Below, piece by piece: positions 52,086 to 61,912 of a stretch of DNA of 64,000 nucleotides. Numbering within the stretch: the stretch's first letter is position 1; every line of letters starts with the position of its first letter. The position numbers were made by a program, and so were the translations under genes. The notes below the pieces were generated by a model. The model worked only from the letters and a program-made list of their open reading frames with translations, had not been told where the DNA came from and searched no databases. The stretch comes from Cytophagales bacterium (GTDB lineage: Bacteria > Bacteroidota > Bacteroidia > Cytophagales > Thermoflexibacteraceae). The stretch lies in the NCBI GenBank assembly GCA_013299115.1, contig JAAFKA010000016.1, forward strand, positions 1-64,000, in the 5' to 3' direction.

Positions 52086-53948
52086 ATGGACAAAAATCAA
52101 ACCATCGGCTTAGTGCTGATTTCTGCTTTATTAATGGCTTATTTGGCTTATTTTAGCATCAATCCACCACCCGAAACCACTGAAAATCAGCCTATTACGG
52201 CTGTTGCAGACAGTATAAAAAAATTGCAAATAGAACAGAAAAAACAAGCTGATGCGGCTACTATTCAACTACCCGACTCGGTATTGCAAGCCCAAAAAGG
52301 TGTTTTTGCAGTCGGTATGAAAGGCGAAGCCCAAGACGTGGTAATAGAAAACAAAGACCTCAAAGTTACGTTAAGCACTTTTGGGGGCAAATTAAAAGTT
52401 GTAGAGTTGAAAAACTACAAAACTTTTGACCAAAAGCCTCTGTTTTTGTACGATAACGAAAGCAAAACAAGTCTGGAAGTAGAAACTTCTATTGGTAAAG
52501 TAGATTTGTTGGGGCTATATTACAAAGTTGTGGAAGCCACACCACAAAAAGTGGTGTTCAGAATGGCTACCCAAGCCGACCAATTCATAGAGCAGACTTA
52601 TGAAATAGGCAAAGAAGGTTTTACGGTGGCTTACAACCTGCGTCAGCAAGGTATGGAAAGCAGCATTAGGTCGCAAAACGGCATTTTTTCGTGGGAAAAT
52701 CATCTGAAACGGACAGAAAAAAGCCTTGAAATGTGCCGTACTCAAAGTACAGTCAATTTTTATACTACTGAAGGAGATTTGGAATCTATCAACGAAACTT
52801 CTACGGATTTTGAGGAGTTGAAAGCCGAGCAGTCGGTAAAATGGTTGGCACACAAACAAAAATTCTTTAATGCAGGGATTATTACCGAAAAATCTTTTGC
52901 CAACGTCTATACAGCTACGGACACAGACGATAAAAACCCTTTGGCAGTCAAGCAGTTAAATTTTTCGTTTGCTGTTCCTTTGGCAGATTTGGCAGACAGC
53001 AAGGCAAATATTCGTTTTGCTTTTGCCCCTAACGACTACGACATAGCCGAAAATATAACTGCGGGTTACGAAAAAAATGTGTATTTGGGTTGGAAGTTTT
53101 TTGCCCCTATCAACATTTACGTAATGAAACCTGTTTTTTCTCTATTTGAAAAAGTTACTACCAATTACGGCATTGTCATTTTCTTGTTGGTCTTGTTTAT
53201 CAAAACAATGCTTTTCCCTTTGGTTTACAAAGCCTATCTTTCTATGGCAAAAACAAGGGTTTTGAAACCAGAAATGGACGAAATCAGAGAAAGATGCGGT
53301 GAGGATATGATGAAAATACAGCAAGAGCAAATGGCTTTATACGGCAAAGTAGGCGTAAATCCTTTGAGTGGTTGCGTGCCTATGTTAGCCCAAATGCCTA
53401 TCTTGTTGGCAATGTTTAACTTCTTCCCCAACTTGATAGACCTTCGCCAAAAAGGTTTTTTGTGGGCAGACGACCTTTCGTCTTACGATTCTATTGTCAA
53501 TTTGCCTTTTATGGTGCCGTTTTATGGTGACCACGTGAGTTTATTCACTATCCTGATGACCATTTCGACTTTGGTTTATACCTATTACAACAACCAAATG
53601 ACCATGAGTGCCTCCAATCCGCAGCAAGCCCCTATGATTTTTATGTCTTATGCTATGCCTGTTGTGTTTTTGTTTGTACTTAATTCGTTTTCTTCTGGTT
53701 TGACTTACTATTATTTCTTGTCAAACATCATTACCATAGCCCAACAGTTGGGTATTCGGTCTTTTGTAGATGACAAAAAAATAAGGGCAGCCTTAGATGC
53801 CAACCAAAAGAAAAATGCCACCAAACCCGCAGCCGAAAGTGGCGGCTTAATGGGCAGAATCAACAACATGATGAAAGCCCAAGCAGAATTGGCAAAACAG
53901 CAGCAAGAAGATAGAAACAAAGACAAAGATAAAAATAACAAAAAGTAA
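52086..53948 (+). CDS. yidC: Membrane protein insertase YidC
   Basis: A 620-aa YidC/Oxa1 insertase that places and folds inner-membrane proteins. It opens with the N-terminal helix (TIGLVLISALLMAYLAYF), then the large periplasmic beta-supersandwich domain (residues 80-340), then the conserved five-helix core: NYGIVIFLLVLFIKTMLFPL, PLSGCVPMLAQMPILLAMFNFFPNLIDLRQKGFLWADDLSSYD (quoted in part) and PMIFMSYAMPVVFLFVLNSFSSGLTYYYF. The C-terminal tail is Lys/Asp-rich. It is flanked on both sides by GGTAGTGCC-type hairpins. Confidence 0.95.
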   Translation: MDKNQTIGLVLISALLMAYLAYFSINPPPETTENQPITAVADSIKKLQIEQKKQADAATIQLPDSVLQAQKGVFAVGMKGEAQDVVIENKDLKVTLSTFGGKLKVVELKNYKTFDQKPLFLYDNESKTSLEVETSIGKVDLLGLYYKVVEATPQKVVFRMATQADQFIEQTYEIGKEGFTVAYNLRQQGMESSIRSQNGIFSWENHLKRTEKSLEMCRTQSTVNFYTTEGDLESINETSTDFEELKAEQSVKWLAHKQKFFNAGIITEKSFANVYTATDTDDKNPLAVKQLNFSFAVPLADLADSKANIRFAFAPNDYDIAENITAGYEKNVYLGWKFFAPINIYVMKPVFSLFEKVTTNYGIVIFLLVLFIKTMLFPLVYKAYLSMAKTRVLKPEMDEIRERCGEDMMKIQQEQMALYGKVGVNPLSGCVPMLAQMPILLAMFNFFPNLIDLRQKGFLWADDLSSYDSIVNLPFMVPFYGDHVSLFTILMTISTLVYTYYNNQMTMSASNPQQAPMIFMSYAMPVVFLFVLNSFSSGLTYYYFLSNIITIAQQLGIRSFVDDKKIRAALDANQKKNATKPAAESGGLMGRINNMMKAQAELAKQQQEDRNKDKDKNNKK

Positions 53949-53973
53949 CAAAGAAAAAAGCTCAAGAGCTTTT

Positions 53974-54064
53974 GGTAGTGCCGCAGAACTAATGTAGCAA
54001 CCTTGTTTAGTACTACGTTTCTTAAAGAAGTGTTAGTGTAGAGCATTGTGTCTGAGGTACTGCC
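53974..54064. repeat. GGTAGTGCC / ACTAACATTTCT nested hairpin, copy 3
   Basis: TTTGGTAGTGCCGCAGA...TCTGAGGTACTGCC outer arms with a degenerate TTTCTTAAAGAA inner stem; 25 nt after the yidC stop codon. Confidence 0.75.
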
Positions 54065-54090
54065 TTTTTTAAAAACCATAACTAAAATAA

Positions 54091-56187
<2,097 letters not shown>

Positions 56188-56200
56188 AACAATATGAGAT

Positions 56201-56310
56201 TGTGCTTTGGGTTTCTCAAAACCCGAAGTGTTTTTACGCTGTGCTTTGGGTTTCTCAAAACCCAAAGTGTTTTTACACTGTGCTTTGGGTTTCTCAAAAC
56301 CCAAAGTATT
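56201..56310. repeat. Three 39-nt tandem GGGTTTCTCAAAACCC hairpin units after gyrB
   Basis: Units start at 56,201, 56,240 and 56,279, each with CTTTGGGTTTCTCAAAACCC and a GAAGTGTTTTTAC-type spacer. The second half of the stem is CCCGAAG in the first unit and CCCAAAG in the others. They lie 13 nt past the gyrB stop codon and may act as its terminator. Confidence 0.85.
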
Positions 56311-56351
56311 GTTGTTGATAAATTAAAACCTACTCATTTCATCTCTGCACC

Positions 56352-56870
56352 ATGCCAACAGTTTATTTATACAGGTCTGTTCGTGCTACTTACAAATTAA
56401 TTGGTTTAGGTCTATTAATGACCTCAATGTCGGTTTTCGTTGTGTATATAAAACCAATGGAGTGGATAAGTTGGGCAAGTTTAGTATTTTTTGGGGCAGG
56501 TTTGGCAGTAGGCATTTATCAATTTTTTGATAAAAAACCAATGATTACCCTCAACGAAGTGGGCATTGGTAGCAGAAGTTTGGGTAAACAGTGGGTAAAT
56601 TGGGAGGTTATTCAAGATGCGTATATTTTGGAAACCAACAACTTAAAATACATCTGTTTGCATATAGACGAAAATTTTACAATCCAACAATTCAAAAGTT
56701 TTTGGTATAAAACAATAGTCAAATTGAATAAGGCTTTGGGTTTTCAAGAACTTAATTTGTTGATAGATGGATTGGATTATGACAACGAAAAACTTTTATT
56801 GCTAATTTTATTGCTTTCAAAAGCAAACCAACAAGAAAAAGAAACTTTATTGCTAACGAATAATACTTAA
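56352..56870 (+). CDS. Small membrane protein, possibly STM3941-like
   Basis: A 172-aa protein with two N-terminal helices (IGLGLLMTSMSVFVVYI and ISWASLVFFGAGLAVGIYQF) and a cytoplasmic part (FDKKPMITLNEVGIGSRSLGKQWVNWEVIQDAYI) of the PH-like kind found in STM3941-type families. The pattern is short strands around residues 60-105 and helices in the C-terminal half. Function is unknown. Confidence 0.5.
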   Translation: MPTVYLYRSVRATYKLIGLGLLMTSMSVFVVYIKPMEWISWASLVFFGAGLAVGIYQFFDKKPMITLNEVGIGSRSLGKQWVNWEVIQDAYILETNNLKYICLHIDENFTIQQFKSFWYKTIVKLNKALGFQELNLLIDGLDYDNEKLLLLILLLSKANQQEKETLLLTNNT

Positions 56871-56923
56871 TGTAAGTTGCGTAGTACTAAGGTCTATTCT
56901 ACAAATACTACGCAATTTACATT
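56869..56923. terminator. Long hairpin between convergent genes
   Basis: AATGTAAGTTGCGTAGTA (56,869-56,886) pairs at 17 of 18 positions with 56,906-56,923. It begins at the stop codon of the membrane gene and probably terminates both it and the convergent thioesterase gene. Confidence 0.6.
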
Positions 56924-56957
56924 CAATAAGATAATTTTACAAAAAATCTATTGACCT

Positions 56958-57440
56958 TCAACGCCCAAAGCTCAGCACCAATTCTTTTGCCCTCTCTTGC
57001 AAACTAATTTCGGCATTGATAGCAGTATTTTCAACACTTTTTGCCCATACAGTAAACTCCTCGTTGTGTTGTATTTTTTTGCCCGTTTTTATATTTATCG
57101 GAATGAGTTTTGACCGCAGAATGGCTTTCAAATGATTTTGCTTCTCGTTGAGCATCAATATCTCGACAAAAAGGAGTTCTTCCGTTACCATCAATAGAGA
57201 AGATTGCAGACAAACCATTTCATTGTAAACCGCAGGTCGCAGATAGGCAATTTCGTGGTTACCAATCACCCAACCCAATCCGTTTTGATAGTAGCTTGTC
57301 ATATCAAAATCATAATACTGTTTGAGGTGGTCTTCGCGGGCATCAATCATATAATCCAGATAACGAGAATTATTCAAATGCCCAAACATATCGCAGTCTG
57401 CGAAACGAATTTTGTGGGTGGAACTTGCTGTTTTGTTCAT
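56958..57440 (-). CDS. Hotdog-fold acyl-CoA thioesterase
   Basis: A 160-aa 4-hydroxybenzoyl-CoA thioesterase/YbgC-type protein. IRFADCDMFGHLNNSRYLDYMIDAREDHL contains the D/GHxNN signature near residues 15-22; the helix-sheet layout GNHEIAYLRPAVYNEMVCLQSSL continues the hotdog fold. It hydrolyses acyl-CoA or acyl-ACP; substrate unknown. Confidence 0.85.
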   Translation of the reverse strand: MNKTASSTHKIRFADCDMFGHLNNSRYLDYMIDAREDHLKQYYDFDMTSYYQNGLGWVIGNHEIAYLRPAVYNEMVCLQSSLLMVTEELLFVEILMLNEKQNHLKAILRSKLIPINIKTGKKIQHNEEFTVWAKSVENTAINAEISLQERAKELVLSFGR

Positions 57441-57523
57441 GTTTTTATTTAAGTTTTAAGAGTTAATCTAAGTTTTTGGGTTTGGTAGCAACTATTAAGA
57501 TTTGTAGATTTGTACCGTACCCT

Positions 57524-58555
57524 TTAGGGTGCGAGGTTAATTACCCCACCTAAAAAGTTGTCGGATAAGGCTTGCAAGGCAGCAGGATAATGAATAAAAT
57601 TTAAGCCCATTGCCTGCCCTTCCTGCACCACGTAAAGAACCAAAGCATTGATTTCTGAGGTGGTTTGATTTTCTAAATCCAACTGAAACGAGGATCTTGT
57701 GCCAATGGGGAAGTTGCCCAACAGTTTTAGGTTGTCAGTTATTGTATTTTCGGCTACCTCAATATGCTTTGCTTTGGCTAAGGCTAACAATTCTGCCACT
57801 AAATTGCAATACAAGTTTTTGCTTACCTCGTGTTGCAAAATTTCTGGAAACGAAACCCGATGCAAAACTGTAACAATGGCTGCGGGAGAAACAAAAATAA
57901 ATTTTTTCCACAACACAGCCTCGATAGCAGTCGTAAAAATAGCCTCCACACCTGCCTCGTTTAGCAAGTTGGCAATATATCTGCCTCTGGAGTTTTCATT
58001 TGAACTTTCATTTGAACTTTCATTTGAACTTTCATTTGAACTTTCATTTGAGTTTCCAATAGCATTAGTTCCAAAAAGTAGCCTCGAAAATGTACTATTA
58101 TTGTGTTGCACCCTGCCCAAACCTGCCACCATAGACGAAATATACATACAACCTTCCAAAAGCATAGCTCCTTTGGGCAAAAAAGGACTGATAAGTTCTC
58201 TGCCATTTACCATATTTTGGGTCGTAACAATGGTGGTTTGGGCAGAAAAACAAGCCTTGTACTGCATAAAAAAATCTTGCAAACCATATTGTTTCGTGCA
58301 AACAATGCACACATCTACCAAACCAACTTCTGTAGCTTCAGAAGTTACTAAGTCGGGTTTACAAATCAAGGTTTCACCACGCAAGACAAGTTCTAAACCT
58401 CTGTTTTTAATAGCTTCGGCATGCTTTCCCCTGCATATAAAAATAATTTTTACATTCGCATTATTTTGATAGTAAGCAGCCAATTTGCCACCAATATATC
58501 CGCCAATGCCGCCAATACCTGCAATGGCAATGGTTATTTTTTGTTGATTTTGCAT
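57524..58555 (-). CDS. 2-dehydropantoate 2-reductase family protein
   Basis: A 343-aa Rossmann-fold reductase of the PanE/ApbA family. ITIAIAGIGGIGGYIGGKLA (residues 7-26) is the NADP-binding motif; CIVCTKQYGLQDF, TTQNMVNGRELI and the catalytic Lys region AVLWKKFIFVSPAAIVTVL follow, with the helical C-terminal domain (GTRSSFQLDLENQTTSEINAL). It would make pantoate in CoA synthesis or act on another 2-keto acid. A five-unit SNES tandem (57,994-58,053) is inserted in frame at about residues 168-187. Confidence 0.85.
   Translation of the reverse strand: MQNQQKITIAIAGIGGIGGYIGGKLAAYYQNNANVKIIFICRGKHAEAIKNRGLELVLRGETLICKPDLVTSEATEVGLVDVCIVCTKQYGLQDFFMQYKACFSAQTTIVTTQNMVNGRELISPFLPKGAMLLEGCMYISSMVAGLGRVQHNNSTFSRLLFGTNAIGNSNESSNESSNESSNESSNENSRGRYIANLLNEAGVEAIFTTAIEAVLWKKFIFVSPAAIVTVLHRVSFPEILQHEVSKNLYCNLVAELLALAKAKHIEVAENTITDNLKLLGNFPIGTRSSFQLDLENQTTSEINALVLYVVQEGQAMGLNFIHYPAALQALSDNFLGGVINLAP
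57994..58053. repeat. In-frame 12-bp tandem repeat, five units, in the PanE-like gene
   Basis: TTTCATTTGAAC units begin at 57,994, 58,006, 58,018, 58,030 and 58,042 and encode SNES SNES SNES SNES SNEN. Unit-number change would alter length without shifting the frame. Confidence 0.9.
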
Positions 58556-58579
58556 AAAAAAGTGCTGTTGATTTTGCGT

Positions 58580-59143
58580 TTATTTTATTAGGCTGTCATC
58601 TGTAAAATGTTCCTTGTGTGGTGGTTTTGCAAATTTCTCGGCATTGTATTGCATAGAATTTCCTTTGGGAATAGAAAGAGAAACCCACTTTTCATTGCAT
58701 ATCATCTTGCCAATAAATACAATTTGACCTACATGATAAGGATAATGAGCTAATTGGCGGTTAAGAGCCTCCAAGACCGTATGTCCTTGATTGCGGATAT
58801 AAATTATTTTTGTCAAGTCTTGTTCCTCCAAACTATCGAAAGCCTTAAAAAAACAAGCCCATCCTTGATACCACAGTCTTAAAACCATTTCTTTTGAATG
58901 AAAATCATTTTCAAATTCTGCCTCCCGATTTCGCCATTCTTTTTCGCCATCGGTGGTCAAAAAATCTGTCCACCGAGAAAGCATATTGCCATGCAGGTGT
59001 TTGACAATAGTTGCAATGCTGTTGCTTTCTTCATTATACTGCCAAAACAAAGTTTCTTCGGGCAGTAGGGCTAAGGTTTTGTCGCCCAACAATTTGTAAT
59101 ATTCAAATTGTTTTTTTGCACTTTCTAAATAATTACTTTGCAT
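58580..59143 (-). CDS. DUF1572 family protein (DinB-like fold)
   Basis: A 187-aa protein of the DUF1572/YfiT-like four-helix bundle superfamily. Pattern: YLESAKKQFEYYKLLGDKTLALLPEETLFW, IATIVKHLHGNMLSRWTDFLTTDGEKEWRNRE and LNRQLAHYPYHVGQIVFIGKM, with the metal-binding type His residues (H in KHLHGN, H in AHYPYHVGQ). It lies 16 nt downstream of the DinB gene on the same strand, so it belongs to the TetR-controlled operon. Confidence 0.8.
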   Translation of the reverse strand: MQSNYLESAKKQFEYYKLLGDKTLALLPEETLFWQYNEESNSIATIVKHLHGNMLSRWTDFLTTDGEKEWRNREAEFENDFHSKEMVLRLWYQGWACFFKAFDSLEEQDLTKIIYIRNQGHTVLEALNRQLAHYPYHVGQIVFIGKMICNEKWVSLSIPKGNSMQYNAEKFAKPPHKEHFTDDSLIK

Positions 59144-59159
59144 AGTTTTAGGTTTTTGT

Positions 59160-59657
59160 TTATTTGCTTAGTTGAATTACCTGTTCGGCTGTCAAATTCA
59201 TTATTGGTGGGGTTGCTACGCCCAATAAATTCAGATAAATACACAAAGCTCCTCGATGATGAACTTCATGAATAACCAAAGCCCTCAAAAAAATTGCAAT
59301 ACTTACCTCTTGTTGGTTCAAAGATTTTATCTTTTTTGCCAAATCTTCGTTGCTCAAAGCCCCAAAAATTTGCATACTTTGGCGGTGCATTTCCTCAAAA
59401 TAAGCCATGACATTTTCATAGCCATCTGCCAATTCTTTGCCACAGCCCTTGTAAGTAGGCGAATTGCCGACCACAAGCTGGGCAAAAACATTTCGTTCTA
59501 TGGCTGCAATGTGTCTAACCAAATCGCCAACCGTAAACTTGCCCGTTTTGTAGCTAAAATCTAAGGCATCATGCGGAATAACTTGCAAAATTTTGTGTGT
59601 TCCTTCTCTGGTTTTTTCGTAATAAGATAAAAAACCTGCTGTTGTTTTTATTTCCAT
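59160..59657 (-). CDS. DinB family protein
   Basis: A 165-aa DinB-type four-helix bundle: FLSYYEKTREGTHKILQVIPHDALDFSYKTGKFTVGDLVRHIAAIERNVF and LRALVIHEVHHRGALCIYLNLLG (quoted in part), with the three-His metal site (H in RHIAAIER, HEVHH). Such proteins are often thiol-dependent metal enzymes or stress proteins. It is first of a two-gene operon; a palindromic operator lies 20 nt upstream of its ATG. Confidence 0.85.
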   Translation of the reverse strand: MEIKTTAGFLSYYEKTREGTHKILQVIPHDALDFSYKTGKFTVGDLVRHIAAIERNVFAQLVVGNSPTYKGCGKELADGYENVMAYFEEMHRQSMQIFGALSNEDLAKKIKSLNQQEVSIAIFLRALVIHEVHHRGALCIYLNLLGVATPPIMNLTAEQVIQLSK

Positions 59658-59676
59658 TGTAGTTGGTGGTTTAAAT

Positions 59677-59700
59677 AAAATATACCGTTTGGTATATTTT
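59677..59700. promoter_or_regulatory. Operator palindrome upstream of the DinB operon
   Basis: AAAATATACC-GTTT-GGTATATTTT is a perfect 10-bp inverted repeat. Its centre ATACCGTTTGGTAT differs by one base from the one upstream of tetR (ATACCGATTGGTAT on the minus strand). Confidence 0.75.
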
Positions 59701-59734
59701 TAGATAAAAAAAATAATTTTAATAACCAGATTGC

Positions 59735-59771
59735 CTATAACTAATATTTCTTTAAGAAATGTTAGTTATAA
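59735..59771. repeat. ACTAACATTTCT hairpin, copy 4 (partial)
   Basis: TTATAACTAATATTTCTT pairs with AAGAAATGTTAGTTATAA; the GGTAGTGCC outer arms of the other copies are absent. Confidence 0.7.
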
Positions 59772-59781
59772 TGATTTACTT

Positions 59782-60375
59782 CTACTGCCTCAACTCATTG
59801 ATTAAATTTTCCAAAAAATCCATTGTAACATACAACACAGTTTTACTATTCGTAACTTTTGCCTGCATCACTGCCCCTTCTATCAAGGACATGAGAATAA
59901 AAGCAAAATCTGTAGCTTGCGTTTCGGGCTTAATTTCTCCTTTTTCTATTCCCAACTGGATAAATTTTTCTATCGAGTTTCGCCACATTTTCAAGGCTTT
60001 GGCAGCTTTTTCTCTTAGTAAAGGGTGTGTATCATCGGCTTCGGTAGAGGTATTGAGCAAGGGGCAGCCATTTTGGAGGAAAGGAATAGTCAAAAAATTT
60101 CTGTATGTTTCAGGATACACCAATAATTTATCTACATAGTTTGTTTTTTCGTCTATCTTGGCTCTCAAATAAGTTACTACTTTTCCGAAATTATAATCAA
60201 AAACCTCCAAAGCTACTTCATCTTTGTTTTCAAAGTTGCCATAAATACTTCCCTTCGTCAGCCCTGTTGCACCCATAATGTCTTGAATAGATGTACCAGC
60301 ATAGCCTTTTGCATTAAACAAAGGAGCTGCTTGCTCTATAATAAATTGTTTTGTCCGTTCAGATTTTGAAAGCAT
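59782..60375 (-). CDS. TetR/AcrR-family repressor
   Basis: A 197-aa regulator. The N-terminal helix-turn-helix is FIIEQAAPLFNAKGYAGTSIQDIMGATGLTKGSIYGNFENKDEVALEVFDY (residues 12-62, in part); the C-terminal ligand domain has a TetR_C-like NGCPLLNTSTEADDTHPLLREKAAKALKMW. A matching palindrome sits 46 nt upstream of its own start and another before the divergently arranged neighbouring DinB operon, so it probably represses both. Confidence 0.88.
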   Translation of the reverse strand: MLSKSERTKQFIIEQAAPLFNAKGYAGTSIQDIMGATGLTKGSIYGNFENKDEVALEVFDYNFGKVVTYLRAKIDEKTNYVDKLLVYPETYRNFLTIPFLQNGCPLLNTSTEADDTHPLLREKAAKALKMWRNSIEKFIQLGIEKGEIKPETQATDFAFILMSLIEGAVMQAKVTNSKTVLYVTMDFLENLINELRQ

Positions 60376-60420
60376 TTTTGAAAGTATTTTGCAATAATTT
60401 TTACAAAGTTAAGTAAAATA

Positions 60421-60440
60421 AAAATACCAATCGGTATTTT
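60421..60440. promoter_or_regulatory. Operator palindrome upstream of the TetR gene
   Basis: AAAATACC-AATC-GGTATTTT, an 8-bp perfect arm pair (9 with flanking A/T). It is the same site as that at 59,677-59,700 apart from one central base and flanks. Confidence 0.72.
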
Positions 60441-60564
60441 TATGAAATATATTTTCAAAAAAATTAAATATTATTAAGATTTTGTACCGCAGGCTTTAGT
60501 CCAATGCTATTAAGCTAAGGAAATTCTAAATAAGCTCATTGGGGCTGTTGGCTGAGTGGACAGT

Positions 60565-60632
60565 GACTGGGTTATCAAAACCCGAAGTATTGTTACACTG
60601 TGCTTTGGGTTTCTCAAAACCCGAAGTATTAT
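60565..60632. repeat. One and a half units of the 39-nt GGGTTTCTCAAAACCC repeat
   Basis: CAAAACCCGAAGTATT occurs at 60,576 and 60,615, 39 nt apart, the same period as the array after gyrB. Confidence 0.7.
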
Positions 60633-60656
60633 GAAAGTCAGTTTATTAAAATTACT

Positions 60657-61427
60657 GGTAGTGGTAAAAAATGTATGATAGTTTAACAAATTGACAATGA
60701 GTTAGTCGGGAGGCGTACTCTATCTTTGTAAAACCGTCTAAAATTATACTGGGTGGCACTCCACAATTATGCTAACTTGTCCTCATTGTCAAGGTACAAA
60801 AGTCCAATTCCATTGCGGAATAAAAATGGCAAAAAACAACTGGTATTCAAAACTTTTTATGCCGTACTTGTAAAAAACAGTTTCAATTAACATACAAAAA
60901 AATGGTGCAAATCCTGTCATTAAAAAATTAGTTACAAAAGCACTTTGCCGTAATTCAGGCATCACAGATATAGAAAATATCTTTGAAGGGGGCTGCCACC
61001 AGCTTAGTAAACCTTACATTTTACATACACTGGTTGATTATGCAGAAACTTTAGATATTAAACCACAAAAACAGCATTATAAAAGTTTACAAATTGCGGA
61101 TTGCCGCCCAGATGAATTTTGTACAGATAATTGGAAGGCTTTTGCGAAAATATTACCTAAAAATAAACATAAAATGGGGGGACGCCTAGTCAAAAGAGTA
61201 CACAAAAAACAAAGAGTACACAAAAAACATAGAAGGAAATAACAGAGGTACGCCTCCCGACTATATTCGGTCAAGAAACAGAAGAACAGTTAGAAAAACT
61301 TGTGGTTTCTCCAATGGTGTGACAACTCGCAAATTAGATAACCACGAGGCTGCTATGAAAATATGTATTTATTGTAAAAATTACAATTATTGTTGAAAAA
61401 AAGTATCATACATTTTTTACCACTACC
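60657..61427 (+). mobile_element. IS1-family element, degenerate
   Basis: 24-bp perfect inverted repeats (60,657-60,680 and 61,404-61,427, GGTAGTGGTAAAAAATGT...) bound 771 bp, the size of IS1. InsA begins at 60,769 (MLTCPHCQGTKVQFHC) but breaks soon after; InsB-like pieces (TKALCRNSGITDIENIF, SLQIADCRPDEFCTDNWKAFAKILPKNKH, and NHEAAMKICIYCKNYNYC at the end) lie in different frames. The copy also contains a 16-bp inverted pair TAGTCGGGAGGCGTAC (60,703-60,718 and 61,248-61,263), a duplicated AGAGTACACAAAAAAC, and the AATGGTGTGACAACTCGC core. No target duplication is visible. Inactive. Confidence 0.78.
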
Positions 61428-61517
61428 CGTAAAAGATTTATTTTCAACCAATTATTTTTATGTGGAGGAGATAAGGGCAGGCAAAAAACAAGTCAATTTG
61501 CAAACTCTGTATAAAAG

Positions 61518-61550
61518 AAAAGTCCGCAAATGATAGTTTACGGACTTTTT
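61518..61550 (+). terminator. Terminator-like hairpin
   Basis: AAAAGTCCG (61,518-61,526) and CGGACTTTT (61,541-61,549) with a T-run. No gene directly ends at it; perhaps left from a lost gene. 61,428-61,715 holds nothing else that I can identify. Confidence 0.6.
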
Positions 61551-61715
61551 GATATTTCATAGTGCCACATGCTATTCCTTTGCAGGTGCGTTGCGCATAC
61601 GTCTGTTACGTTCTATCATATATCTATTACAAAGTTACACAAAAAAATCAAATTTCCACCCAAAAAACTACAATATTTCACTTTGTTTTTTAACTTTACT
61701 GTAAATCATTGTCTT

Positions 61716-61853
61716 ATGCAAATAGCCATTACCAACAGAGGAAACAACCAAATACAGCCTGAGATTATTAAACAAATGAACAATGCCCAACGCAGTATTT
61801 GGATAGCGGTGGCGTGGTTTACAGACAGCGGAGTGCCGCCCAGAGAAATTTAA
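61716..61853 (+). pseudogene. N-terminal fragment of a phospholipase D-like protein
   Basis: 45 codons reading MQIAITNRGNNQIQPEIIKQ...SIWIAVAWFTD, the standard start of PLD-like proteins of defence loci, then eight unrelated codons and a stop. The catalytic HKD motifs are missing. Confidence 0.6.
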
Positions 61854-61912
61854 AACATTTCTTTACTTATTGCTTTTTCCCAAAAAATTACGTACTTGCA
61901 ATAAAAATTTTT

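Noticed and set aside
61569-61715. Upstream extension of the phospholipase D-like fragment
   Set aside because: The residues before 61,716 are low-quality hydrophobic sequence; the family-like start is at 61,716.
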